From: a virus | Strand: one strand, 5' to 3' | IMG/VR virus record: IMGVR_UViG_3300034103_001442 | Span: 1 to 64,000 of that record | DNA: 64,000 nt | Shown here: positions 45,480-52,718 of the stretch, piece by piece | Numbering within the stretch: position 1 is the first letter of the stretch | How the letters are laid out: each line of letters opens with the position of its first letter | Notes under the pieces: generated by a model | Databases searched by the model: none | What the model saw: only the letters and a program-made list of their open reading frames with translations | What the model was told of the DNA's origin: nothing | Program-made: the position numbers and the translations under genes

Positions 45480-47048
45480 TTACTTCGTCATGATCTCGTC
45501 GCCAACAACCAGAACGTCAAGATCACTTGTATCAAATAGTTTCTTTGCGTCATCCACGTATCCAGCAATAGGTGCGCCATTCACATTGAGTGAAGTGTTT
45601 AGCACCATTGGAATACCAGTTTTGCGTCGGAAACTTTCGATCAAGTCTCGGTAAATTGCATATTGTGGCTGCTCATTCACTGTTTGAATTCGGCAAGTAC
45701 CATCAACGTGCAAAATAGGTTTGAATTGAGTCTTATCAAGAGCATCAATTACATAAAGCATATATGGACTTTCATAGTCGCAGTCAAAATATTGGCTGGT
45801 GTATTCATTCAAAATAGATGCACCAAATGGACGGTATGGTTCACGCTTTTTAACACGCTCATTCAAAATGTCCTTACCGTTTTCAACATTTGGGTTCATC
45901 AAAATAGAACGATTGCCCAACGCTCTTGGTCCAATTTCACCATTGCCTTGGTACCACGCTACTATTTTACCCTGAGCAAGAAATTCCGCGGTCTTTTCTA
46001 TAGTGGATGCTGATGGCGTGCTATCAGGTGCTTGATCACTTTGCCAATATGGGAAGTTGCTATTGTCAAACTTCGGCTGGCAGAAAAGTTTACGCAGGAA
46101 CTCAACACAACCCAAACTCAAACCGTCATCTGGACAGTGAGGTGGGATATGCATATTCTTGAAACGTTTACGTAGCGAGGTGTTCACCACGGTGTTTTGA
46201 GCAGTACCGCCCGAGTATGTAATCACATCATCTGGATTTGCATACAGTGAGAAGTAGTCAGGCATCTTGCGCTCACCAAACACATGCATCCAGTGTGATA
46301 GATTAATCAACTGCTGTCTTTCGTCGGGAACTGGAACCAACATTTGGTTGGCTTGCATTGCAATTTGAATGAACTGATTGAGGTGGCGGTAACGCAGTGG
46401 CTCAACAAACTTCATCAAATGGTTGGTCAAATCATCGGGGACATTGTGGAATGACTTGAGTGCCATCAGTTTGCCAGCAATATCAAGAACAATTCCTTCA
46501 ATGCCGATCTTTTGTCCAACCTGTTCCATGGTGACTGACAGCCCCATGTTTTCGCTACGGTCTACATACTCAACGAGTTGGTCATTCTTAAAAATACCAG
46601 AAATGCGACCATGATCACCCAAACCGTCAAGAACAAAATGGGTTGATACTGTATCAAGATCGACAAGTGGCCAACAACTCAAAGTGTGTGAGTAGTGGTG
46701 GTCAACGCGATAAACTGGGCACTTGAATTGCGACCAAAGTTCATTTTTGCTTTTGTCGATTTCAAAGTAGTTCTCATTGATTTGAACTTCACGATCCAAC
46801 TTATGAAGTCCTGGATCATTTGAAATACAGATGCCATCAAGTTCCTGTAGGTCAATACCAAAAATGTCTTTGGCATGCTGAAGTAACTCTGGAACATCAT
46901 CCTTCTTTTCTACATCGCCACCCTTGATGGATGCGGTGTTGTAGTGCTTCTTTTGGACATTGCGTTCAATTTTGGCATAGCGAACCTTGATGCCGTCTGA
47001 ATATGCAATGTTACAATCATGACCGTTACGAATACCTAAAAATTTCAT
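45480..47048 (-). CDS. Carbamoyltransferase, NodU/CmcH/TobZ family (522 aa)
   Basis: N-terminal Kae1-like part: MKFLGIRNGHDCNIAYSDG, VYRVDHHYSHTLSCWP (metal-binding His), FVLDGLGDHGRISG; C-terminal YrdC-like part: WYQGNGEIGPRALGNRSILM (around residues 365-384) and KKREPYRPFGASIL. These are the signature motifs of O-carbamoyltransferases that use carbamoyl phosphate and ATP. The same family is known in marine T4-like phages. Located between gp59 and gp32, 16 nt after gp59, in a replication/late operon. Substrate is unknown: a modified nucleobase, a surface glycan or another metabolite are all possible. Confidence 0.88.
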   Translation of the reverse strand: MKFLGIRNGHDCNIAYSDGIKVRYAKIERNVQKKHYNTASIKGGDVEKKDDVPELLQHAKDIFGIDLQELDGICISNDPGLHKLDREVQINENYFEIDKSKNELWSQFKCPVYRVDHHYSHTLSCWPLVDLDTVSTHFVLDGLGDHGRISGIFKNDQLVEYVDRSENMGLSVTMEQVGQKIGIEGIVLDIAGKLMALKSFHNVPDDLTNHLMKFVEPLRYRHLNQFIQIAMQANQMLVPVPDERQQLINLSHWMHVFGERKMPDYFSLYANPDDVITYSGGTAQNTVVNTSLRKRFKNMHIPPHCPDDGLSLGCVEFLRKLFCQPKFDNSNFPYWQSDQAPDSTPSASTIEKTAEFLAQGKIVAWYQGNGEIGPRALGNRSILMNPNVENGKDILNERVKKREPYRPFGASILNEYTSQYFDCDYESPYMLYVIDALDKTQFKPILHVDGTCRIQTVNEQPQYAIYRDLIESFRRKTGIPMVLNTSLNVNGAPIAGYVDDAKKLFDTSDLDVLVVGDEIMTK

Positions 47049-47063
47049 TCAAGTCTCCTCAAT

Positions 47064-47648
47064 TCAACTGAACGTTTCTTTCAATGCCTTCTTACATTTG
47101 AAAACGTTATACTGTACGAATGGTTTATACTTCAGACACTTATTATATATGCCTGGCCAAATAATGGTGTCTTCAATTTTCTTGTTCCAATATGGAAAAA
47201 AGTTGAAGATGTCATTCAGTATGATCAGGGTTTCAATGCTTATTTCTTTACGCAAAAACATCCTGAGTAAGTGTGGATGCTGTCCATCTTTAATTATAAT
47301 GTTTTCATCAAATTTAGTCAATAACTTTTTTGTCTCATTAGAAAAAATATATGTCAATGACTCCTGCTTTTTGAGCCAGTTGTTATAAATTTCCTCAGCA
47401 TCATCACTGAATAAGTCGCCAACCCACTTCAAATCACGTTCGACAAAGTTGGATACCAAAAATTTTTCAGCATCTTTATGCTTGCTCAGTCTATAAAACT
47501 GATACTTGTCTTTGCGTCGCTCAAATGAGTCACTGGTCGCTTTGACCTTTCCCTGGTACTTGAAGTAATCGTACCCACCGTCAAAGTGATATTTGAGAGC
47601 AAGAAATTTTTTATATGCTTCAAATGGACTCATACTCAATGAAATCAT
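47064..47648 (-). CDS. 59: DNA helicase loader gp59 (194 aa)
   Basis: Blocks MSPFEAYKKFLALKYHFDGG, YDYFKYQGKVKATSDSFERR, KDKYQFYRLSKH and FLVSNFVERDLKWVGDLFSD align with T4 gp59 (VYKLYLMIKQHMNGKYDVIKYN, RRDKYFFQKLSEK, FISNLVANQDAWIGD). T4 gp59 is 217 aa. It binds fork DNA and gp32 and loads the gp41 helicase. Overlaps gp33 by 4 nt (ATGA type), showing coupling. An internal ATG (MSPFEAY, 6 codons on) is an alternative start. Confidence 0.88.
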   Translation of the reverse strand: MISLSMSPFEAYKKFLALKYHFDGGYDYFKYQGKVKATSDSFERRKDKYQFYRLSKHKDAEKFLVSNFVERDLKWVGDLFSDDAEEIYNNWLKKQESLTYIFSNETKKLLTKFDENIIIKDGQHPHLLRMFLRKEISIETLIILNDIFNFFPYWNKKIEDTIIWPGIYNKCLKYKPFVQYNVFKCKKALKETFS

Positions 47649-47893
47649 ACAGGCAATTTAGCACGCTTTGGGAGGTAGTTCAAATTCTCATAGTCAGACT
47701 GAAGTTTTGACTTCATCTTTGGATTGCTTTTGACAATTGAGGCGGCAGTTTCAATCTCAATATTGTTTTTCTCGCAAAAGTGTACAACAGCATCCACATA
47801 TGTAATACCGAGGTCATTTACGATTTTATCAATCTCACGAATGAAATTTTCCGATGTCAGTGCTGTTTGCACTACCACTTCTTCAGTTTGCAT
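47645..47893 (-). CDS. 33: Late transcription co-activator gp33 (82 aa)
   Basis: A small acidic protein with FIREIDKIVNDLGITYVDAVVHFCEKNNIEIETA and a conserved C-terminus SDYENLNYLPKRAKLPV, the pattern of gp33 in marine T4-like phages. gp33 links gp45 sliding clamp to RNA polymerase at late promoters. Upstream of gp59 as in related phages; matches the many NATAAATA late boxes in this window. Confidence 0.82.
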   Translation of the reverse strand: MQTEEVVVQTALTSENFIREIDKIVNDLGITYVDAVVHFCEKNNIEIETAASIVKSNPKMKSKLQSDYENLNYLPKRAKLPV

Positions 47894-47894
47894 A

Positions 47895-48524
47895 TTACCC
47901 CTTGTAAAATAAATGATTGCCTATTTGTCTGACAAATTGTTTGGTCTTTGACCAACTAGGCTCAACATAGTCTGCATGAAAGAATGTCGCATTACCAATT
48001 ATACCGTAGTCACGTTTTAAAATCAATATGTTCTCAGCAATTTTCACGGATTCTTTCCATGATTGGTTACGTCGGACAATTTTGCCATCCTCGCAAACCC
48101 AAGAAAATTGACAAACACCCTTGACCTTTTGGTGAACAACACCACAAACTGTTCTTGGGTATTGTTTACTTTTGACACGGTTCATAGTCACTTCAGCGAC
48201 TGCGACTTTACCAGCATGCGGTTCGCCGCCAGCCTCAAAGTAAATATTTCTCGCCAAGCACTCAACTTCCTTCAGCACTGTCTTTTTCTTTTCATAAGAC
48301 AGGTTGAGAAATTCGACTTTATGATTCAACACTTCAAGTTCCGAAACAAGAAGTTCATTTGTTTCTTTTTGTGCTTCAAGTTTTTCTTGCATCCTGTCAA
48401 CTATGTTATAGGGTACAAACAGGGTGAAGAAAACTAGAGCAAAGAGTCCACCAAATCTCAAAAACAAATTATGATTTCTATCAAAATAGTTTTCAATACG
48501 ATGTAATGTGTCTACTGCATTCAT
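47895..48524 (-). CDS. SleB-type cell wall hydrolase with N-terminal membrane anchor (209 aa)
   Basis: Residues ~21-40 form one transmembrane segment (FLRFGGLFALVFFTLFV), 44-85 a coiled coil, and 88-209 a Hydrolase_2 (SleB) domain: CLARNIYFEAGGEPHAGKVA with the likely catalytic Glu97, VAEVTMNRVKS, VCQFSWVCEDG and ATFFHADYVEPSW. SleB-type enzymes cut peptidoglycan glycan strands. The single-pass anchor suggests a signal-anchored endolysin exported without a holin channel for folding. Two bases separate it from gp33. Likely the lysis enzyme; a virion role is possible. Confidence 0.85.
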   Translation of the reverse strand: MNAVDTLHRIENYFDRNHNLFLRFGGLFALVFFTLFVPYNIVDRMQEKLEAQKETNELLVSELEVLNHKVEFLNLSYEKKKTVLKEVECLARNIYFEAGGEPHAGKVAVAEVTMNRVKSKQYPRTVCGVVHQKVKGVCQFSWVCEDGKIVRRNQSWKESVKIAENILILKRDYGIIGNATFFHADYVEPSWSKTKQFVRQIGNHLFYKG

Positions 48525-48551
48525 GTGTATTTTGCCTCCATTATTGCAGTT

Positions 48552-48588
48552 GAAAGAAAAGGGTGGACAGTTTTTACACTGCCACCCC
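48552..48588 (-). terminator. Terminator of the tmRNA transcript
   Basis: Minus strand GGGTGGCAGT (48588-...) pairs with ACTG-T-CCACCC (one bulged base) around a short A-rich loop (48561-48588), followed by TTTTCTTTC (48560-48552). The hairpin closes the coding piece of the tmRNA and would separate it partly from the lysin gene downstream. Confidence 0.75.
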
Positions 48589-48830
48589 TGACTATTCTGT
48601 TACCAAGTAGTCAACTCTGGTATTCTTATACTGCTATTAAGCAGCAAGAGCCATGTCGTAATTGCTATCGTTTGCAGTTACTATTTTGCGCTGATTAAGT
48701 CAGTCGCCTCACTGGTAGCCGTCTGGTTATTACTTGCTCCGTCGAAACTGTGCACCCCCATAGTGGTGGAGGTGGTGGGAATCGCACCCACGTCCGAAAC
48801 ACTTTTAACAGTCAGTTTACTACCATTAGT
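48561..48830 (-). ncRNA. ssrA: Circularly permuted two-piece tmRNA
   Basis: Read leftwards, the acceptor piece comes first: GTTTCGGACGTGGGTGCGAT, a T-arm (GTGGG/CCCAC stem) and CCTCCACCA ending at 48764. After only CTAT, the 5' end of the coding piece starts at 48759 (GGGGGTGCACAGTTTCGACGG). These two ends form a 7-bp acceptor stem. The tag frame begins at GCA 48675 and reads ANDSNYDMALAA followed by TAA TAG. AATAGTCAG near the coding piece's 3' end pairs with CTGACTGTT of the acceptor piece, the helix that holds both pieces together. tmRNA with SmpB rescues stalled ribosomes and tags products for proteolysis. Ends of the outer termini are approximate. Confidence 0.9.
48637..48675 (-). other. 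tmRNA tag reading frame (ANDSNYDMALAA)
   Basis: Twelve codons from the resume codon GCA (48675-48673) to TAA (48639-48637), with a second in-frame stop TAG next. The tag starts AND and ends ALAA, like bacterial ssrA tags (E. coli ANDENYALAA); the hydrophobic C-terminus is what ClpXP recognises. UAGUAAC precedes the resume codon, as in bacterial tmRNAs. Confidence 0.88.
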
Positions 48831-48834
48831 TTGG

Positions 48835-48842
48835 TATTTATT
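48835..48842 (-). promoter_or_regulatory. Late -10 box AATAAATA upstream of tmRNA
   Basis: AATAAATA on the minus strand (48842-48835) begins just before the acceptor piece; expected transcription start about 48827-48830, matching the predicted start of the tmRNA precursor. The NATAAATA form is shared with virion gene promoters here, so the tmRNA may be made late. Confidence 0.6.
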
Positions 48843-48846
48843 TCAA

Positions 48847-49413
48847 TTAAAAAGGCGCATCCTCTTCACCCTTGAGCCAATTGAGAATTGTCTTTGGTGA
48901 AGTTTCGCCATATGGATCAGTTGGGCAGTTGTCCTTTTTGCCAGGCTCAATGAACCACTTTTCAATCTTACCGTTGTCAGCAACCACGGCATAACGCCAT
49001 GAGCGGTATCCAAAACCAAGGTTGTCCTTATCAACTAGCATTCGCATTTTGCTGGTGAAGTTACCACTGCCATCAGGAATGACTTTGACATTTTGAATGT
49101 TCTGAGCCTTTGCCCAAGCATTCATAACGAAAGCATCATTGACTGATACGCAATAAATCTCATCAACACCCTGCGCATTGAACTCTTCATACATTTCCTC
49201 AAACCCAGGCAACTGATAGGTTGAGCAGGTTGGGGTGAATGCACCAGGCAATGAGAAAACAACTACACGTTTGCCACCGAAATAATCATAGGATGAAACA
49301 TCCTCCCAGCGGTATGGGTTTGGTCCACCAACTGATTCATCGCGCACTCGAGTCTTAAAGACTACAGCAGGCAAAACCGTAGGCAAATCTTCTTCAAAAT
49401 TATCATCAAACAT
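48847..49413 (-). CDS. Peroxiredoxin, Prx5-like (188 aa)
   Basis: Thioredoxin-fold redoxin with the motif PGAFTPTCS (residues 56-64, peroxidatic Cys63), followed by FEEMYEEFNAQGVDEIYCVSVNDAFVMNAWAKAQ, typical of the Prx5/AhpE-like group, and a C-terminal RSWRYAVVADNGKIEKWFIEP. Reduces peroxides with thiol or glutaredoxin partners. Start chosen at ATG 49413 because GGAGGAAG lies 5 nt upstream; a frame 9 codons longer lacks such a site. It overlaps the HAD gene by 8 nt. As a phage auxiliary gene it could protect the infected cell from oxidative stress. Confidence 0.87.
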   Translation of the reverse strand: MFDDNFEEDLPTVLPAVVFKTRVRDESVGGPNPYRWEDVSSYDYFGGKRVVVFSLPGAFTPTCSTYQLPGFEEMYEEFNAQGVDEIYCVSVNDAFVMNAWAKAQNIQNVKVIPDGSGNFTSKMRMLVDKDNLGFGYRSWRYAVVADNGKIEKWFIEPGKKDNCPTDPYGETSPKTILNWLKGEEDAPF

Positions 49414-49990
49414 TTTCTTCCTCCATAAGAATTTTTTCATAAATTTCCTTCCAATTCCTGACCAGTGGGATCAGGTTGTCAATATAATGCATGTTGTGTT
49501 CGTGTTCCATTAGGATTGAATTCAACCCAATATCAGAACCAACCACAGCATTTTCGATCTTATCTTCAATCCAGTACAACCCCGAATCACGATAGGGTTC
49601 AAGTACCTTATCCTTATCAGCGCCAGTGTCAAGACAAATCACTGACTCGATTGCACTACCAAACAACTTGATCAAATTCTTTTCGCGCAGTCGCTTGGCA
49701 TAAGGGTCAAGGCTCAGTGAAGTGATTACGCGAAAAACGTAACCGTGCTCTTCGTGAAGTCGCTTGACGTAATACATGGCATCACGGTGTGGGGGTAAAA
49801 ACCCAATCGCCGCAGACTCATTAAACTGCCTGATCAGTTTTTTAGCGTTATCAATACCGTAACGTTCTCCAATGTTGTAAGCACTAGTGTCTACAACCTT
49901 GTGACCATGAGTCTCCATCCAACATTCAAATGCAAACTCCCAATTGAGTAGCACACCATCACAATCTGTCAATATCAATTTACTATTCAT
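49406..49990 (-). CDS. HAD-superfamily phosphatase (194 aa)
   Basis: HAD motif I LTDCDGVLLNW (Asp9, Asp11), a short cap with HRDAMYYVKRLHEEHGYVF, motif II ITSLS, and motif III/IV region KDKVLEPY ... YWIEDKIENA. Similar HAD phosphatases of marine T4-like phages are annotated as nucleotidases; substrate not predictable. Transcribed from the promoter at 49997-50025, whose -10 is separated from the ATG by six bases, so the mRNA is probably leaderless. The purine context (GMP reductase next upstream) would suit a nucleotidase. Confidence 0.78.
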   Translation of the reverse strand: MNSKLILTDCDGVLLNWEFAFECWMETHGHKVVDTSAYNIGERYGIDNAKKLIRQFNESAAIGFLPPHRDAMYYVKRLHEEHGYVFRVITSLSLDPYAKRLREKNLIKLFGSAIESVICLDTGADKDKVLEPYRDSGLYWIEDKIENAVVGSDIGLNSILMEHEHNMHYIDNLIPLVRNWKEIYEKILMEEENV

Positions 49991-49996
49991 AATACG

Positions 49997-50025
49997 ATAT
50001 TACGGCATTTCAGAAATAAAGTCAA
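49997..50025 (-). promoter_or_regulatory. sigma70-like promoter of HAD gene, leaderless layout
   Basis: -35 TTGACT (50025-50020), 17-bp spacer containing TTATTTCTGAAA, -10 TAATAT (50002-49997), six bases, then ATG at 49990. Best match to sigma70 in the family, with the expected +1 on the A of the start codon. Confidence 0.8.
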
Positions 50026-51035
50026 GTGGTAAAAACTCTATTGTGAGTGTCGGTGCATCTTATGAACTCAACCTTGTCTGCAAATTGAGAAAGGTTGGCT
50101 GCACCTACGTAAGTGCATGCGCTTCTGAGCCCTCCGAGCAAGTCTCTGACCGTATTGGACACTGGTCCACGATAAGGTATGGTGACGGTTCTGCCCTCGC
50201 TACTACGGTAATCGGCAACGCCGCCATTGTGTTTGTTCATTGCGGTATCACTGCTCATACCGTAAAACATCACTTTACCATCAATGGGTTTCCTACAACC
50301 CTCATCATGACCAGCGAGCATACCGCCAAGCATTACAAAGTCGGCACCTGCGCCAAATGCTTTAGCAACATCGCCAGGAGAAGTGCAGCCGCCATCAGCA
50401 ATGATATGACCGCCCAAAACGTGAGCAGCATGAGCGCATTCGAGTACTGCTGACAATTGCGGGTAGCCCACTCCAGTTTGTAGACGAGTAGTGCACACAC
50501 TACCAGGACCAATACCAACTTTAACAATATCAACGCCATTCTTAATTAACTCCATTGTCATATCACCAGTGACAACGTTACCCGCAATGAGCGTGGTGGT
50601 TGGAAATTGAGTCCGCAAAATCCGAATTGTATCAATAAATGAATCCGTGTAACCATTAGCAACATCAAGGCAAATATATTGAGGTATGGATGCCTTGAAA
50701 ACTCTAGTCAGTTTTATCAGGTCATTATTATTAGTGCCAATTGAAATCGCAGAATTTGGTTTGGGTGATCTGAAATGACGAATCAATTCTTCTTCGCTGT
50801 AATGCTTAATCAAACAAGTGAACATGTTGTATTTGTCAAGTTCACTTTCCATATTAAAAGTGCCCACCCCATCCATGTTTGCTGCCATGATTGGAGTGCC
50901 AGTGTATTTTTTCTTTGAGTGCTTGAAGGTGTAATTTACATTCAAGTCAACTTCTGATCGTGACTTGAGTTTTGATCGTTTTGGCACAATCAAAACATCA
51001 CTGTAATTGTATTTCAATTCTTCAATTATTTTCAT
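50022..51035 (-). CDS. guaC: GMP reductase (337 aa)
   Basis: IMPDH/GMPR TIM barrel without CBS domains. Start [20 protein letters not shown] and end [20 protein letters not shown] ... [14 protein letters not shown] match E. coli GuaC ([49 protein letters not shown]). Catalytic loop [11 protein letters not shown] with Cys181. It converts GMP to IMP using NADPH, releasing ammonia, and so feeds guanine nucleotides back to the adenine branch. Start at the second ATG (51035), which aligns with the E. coli start and has GGGATG 6 nt upstream; ATG 51041 is an alternative. Confidence 0.92.
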   Translation of the reverse strand: [337 protein letters not shown]

Positions 51036-51156
51036 ATACATCCCAAAAAGAATTCGGTTTATCTCTGTTGGTGCGCATCCAACTTGATCCTACAAAACTA
51101 CCATCGCTGTGCGACAAACTCTACACCGAAAGGTTGAGCGGTAGGTTTTTATTTAG

Positions 51157-52122
51157 TTACGCCGCCTCGGCAAACTCCACGGCAGTCTCAAGCGCATTGG
51201 TCTTGAGTGTGCGGTTCTGACCGAACCAAGCACTTCGGAGACGAGCATCAGCGGTACGACCAATCACGTGGTCAGTCATAAAGGTGACGGTGTTGAATGC
51301 CTGCCACCAAGTACCCTCAGCAAAGTTCGCTCCTGGTTGCTGATTGATAATATCAAGAGCAATCTTCGCGTTCTTGCTGACTTCCTTCTTACCCTCAACC
51401 TTTGAGGTGATGACAGGGAACACACGGTTGAAGTACTCACCAAGAGTTTCGTTAGTGTATCGCTTCTGACCGAGGAACGCAGCCATTTCCTTATACTGAG
51501 CCAACTTGTCTTTCGCAATGCCAAGGGTCTGCTTGACCGCATCGCCATCAAACTTACGACGGTGCGAGACCTTTACAACCTGCGAGTTGAGGCTGGAACC
51601 CTGAATGGCAAGGGTGAGTGTGTTGTTGCACACTACGCGGATCGGGGTGAACCGAATGTCAATAGACTGACCATAAGAGTGGGGGTTGGTGAAGAGCAAG
51701 AAACTCTCAACCTTGTCACCACCAAACAGTTCAAAACTGTCATTGACCTTGGCAAGCGCCCAAACAATACGACCGTCAGCAAGTGAACCAGCGGTATGCA
51801 TTTCCATATCACCAGCCGCGACAAAGTCATTGAAGAACTCAAACGCCTCCTGGTTTTGGCAAGGCTCCCAGTCATTGGTGATGACATCGAGAATCTTGTT
51901 ATCAGAACTGCGAACCAGTGCTGATCGGTTAACGCTGGTTTCAACGCCACCAATCATAGCAAAGGCAGGAACAGGGGTGACAGTCCAATCCAACTTCGCT
52001 GCCTGAAGCATTTGCTCGGGCGAAACGTCATTGGGAACCTTTACACCAAGACCGTGCCAAGGGGTCTCACCAGCATAAGCCATGTGAGCAAAACCATCAA
52101 CCACTTCAATCATATGTGCCAT
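51157..52122 (-). CDS. DUF932 phage/plasmid-like protein (321 aa)
   Basis: Typical of the DUF932 (phage/plasmid-like TIGR03299) family: TPWHGLGVKVP, SNDNKILDVITNDWEPCQNQEAFEFF-like block, GDKVESFLLFTNPHSYGQSI, IRVVCNNTLTLAI and SHRRKFDG. Function of the family is unknown; it is widespread in phages and plasmids, often near replication or anti-host genes. AGGAG lies before the ATG at 52122. About 115 bp without a gene separate it from guaC. Confidence 0.85.
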   Translation of the reverse strand: MAHMIEVVDGFAHMAYAGETPWHGLGVKVPNDVSPEQMLQAAKLDWTVTPVPAFAMIGGVETSVNRSALVRSSDNKILDVITNDWEPCQNQEAFEFFNDFVAAGDMEMHTAGSLADGRIVWALAKVNDSFELFGGDKVESFLLFTNPHSYGQSIDIRFTPIRVVCNNTLTLAIQGSSLNSQVVKVSHRRKFDGDAVKQTLGIAKDKLAQYKEMAAFLGQKRYTNETLGEYFNRVFPVITSKVEGKKEVSKNAKIALDIINQQPGANFAEGTWWQAFNTVTFMTDHVIGRTADARLRSAWFGQNRTLKTNALETAVEFAEAA

Positions 52123-52135
52123 AACAAATTACTCC

Positions 52136-52309
52136 TTAAATATCCAAATCACAAACATCATAATCAATTTCACCACGTTCATAACAAGAGATCACGTCAT
52201 GAACCATTTCTAAAGAAACTCCAAGTGACTTGGAAATTTCCTCTTCCTTCATGCCATCATTGCAATACATATCAATGATGTCAATTTCAATGTTCTTAAA
52301 GAATCCCAT
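52136..52309 (-). CDS. Small putative DNA-binding protein (57 aa)
   Basis: A short frame, MGFFKNIEIDIIDMYCNDG then MKEEEISKSLGVSLEMVHDV and ISCYERGEIDYDVCDLDI. The central part (MKEEEISKSLGVSLEMVHDV) has the look of a helix-turn-helix. Its ATG overlaps the stop of the 69-aa gene (TAATG), so it is translationally coupled. AAGGAG of the next gene overlaps its end. Function unknown; a small regulator is a reasonable guess. Confidence 0.65.
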   Translation of the reverse strand: MGFFKNIEIDIIDMYCNDGMKEEEISKSLGVSLEMVHDVISCYERGEIDYDVCDLDI

Positions 52310-52518
52310 TATTTTTGCTCCATCAAATACTTCATTCGATTTTCAATGTACTTACGAGCCTGAGGACTCTCATCCATCATCATACCGAGAAGTGATTCAA
52401 GGTAGCCAACCATGTACTGACTCGGCTTGGTGATGTTCAACTTGTTGATTGCACGATCCTCAACCAGTTTGACAAAGGACTGGGCGAGGGCGAAATTGTT
52501 TATTGCTTTATTTTTCAT
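52309..52518 (-). CDS. Small early protein, unknown (69 aa)
   Basis: MKNKAINNFALAQSFVKLVE ... KPSQYMVGYLESLLGMMMDE ... RKYIENRMKYLMEQK: an all-helical short protein. The ATG at 52518 is six bases after a TATACT -10 box, so there is no room for a Shine-Dalgarno. No known domain recognised. Confidence 0.65.
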   Translation of the reverse strand: MKNKAINNFALAQSFVKLVEDRAINKLNITKPSQYMVGYLESLLGMMMDESPQARKYIENRMKYLMEQK

Positions 52519-52524
52519 ACTTCC

Positions 52525-52553
52525 AGTATACGTTTTTTCAGAAATAAAATAAA
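52525..52553 (-). promoter_or_regulatory. Promoter of TTTCTGAAA family (52518 gene)
   Basis: -10 TATACT (52530-52525), 17-bp spacer carrying TTATTTCTGAAA, weak -35 (TTTATT). Start codon at the seventh base after the -10. Confidence 0.72.
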
Positions 52554-52561
52554 GTCTTTTT

Positions 52562-52717
52562 TTAAGAATTTTTCAACAACTGAACTTTTTCTTCAATTTC
52601 CGCAAGACGACGTTCAGTCTCAGCATTGTCAATCGGAGAAAGTTGACCACGAACTTCTGAAAGGAAAATCCACTGCTCAACCAAACGGTCAATCATTTGT
52701 TGTTTGTCAATAGGCAT
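52562..52717 (-). CDS. Small helical protein (51 aa)
   Basis: MPIDKQQMIDRLVEQWIFLS ... DNAETERRLAEIEEKVQLLKNS, probably a short coiled coil. ATG 52717 chosen because the preceding gene's stop lies immediately upstream (52719) and the longer frame through that gene is spurious. Function unknown. Confidence 0.6.
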   Translation of the reverse strand: MPIDKQQMIDRLVEQWIFLSEVRGQLSPIDNAETERRLAEIEEKVQLLKNS

Positions 52718-52718
52718 A

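Noticed and set aside
48764-48800. A tRNA gene 3' half ending in CCA
   Set aside because: No anticodon arm upstream; the sequence is the acceptor piece of the permuted tmRNA.
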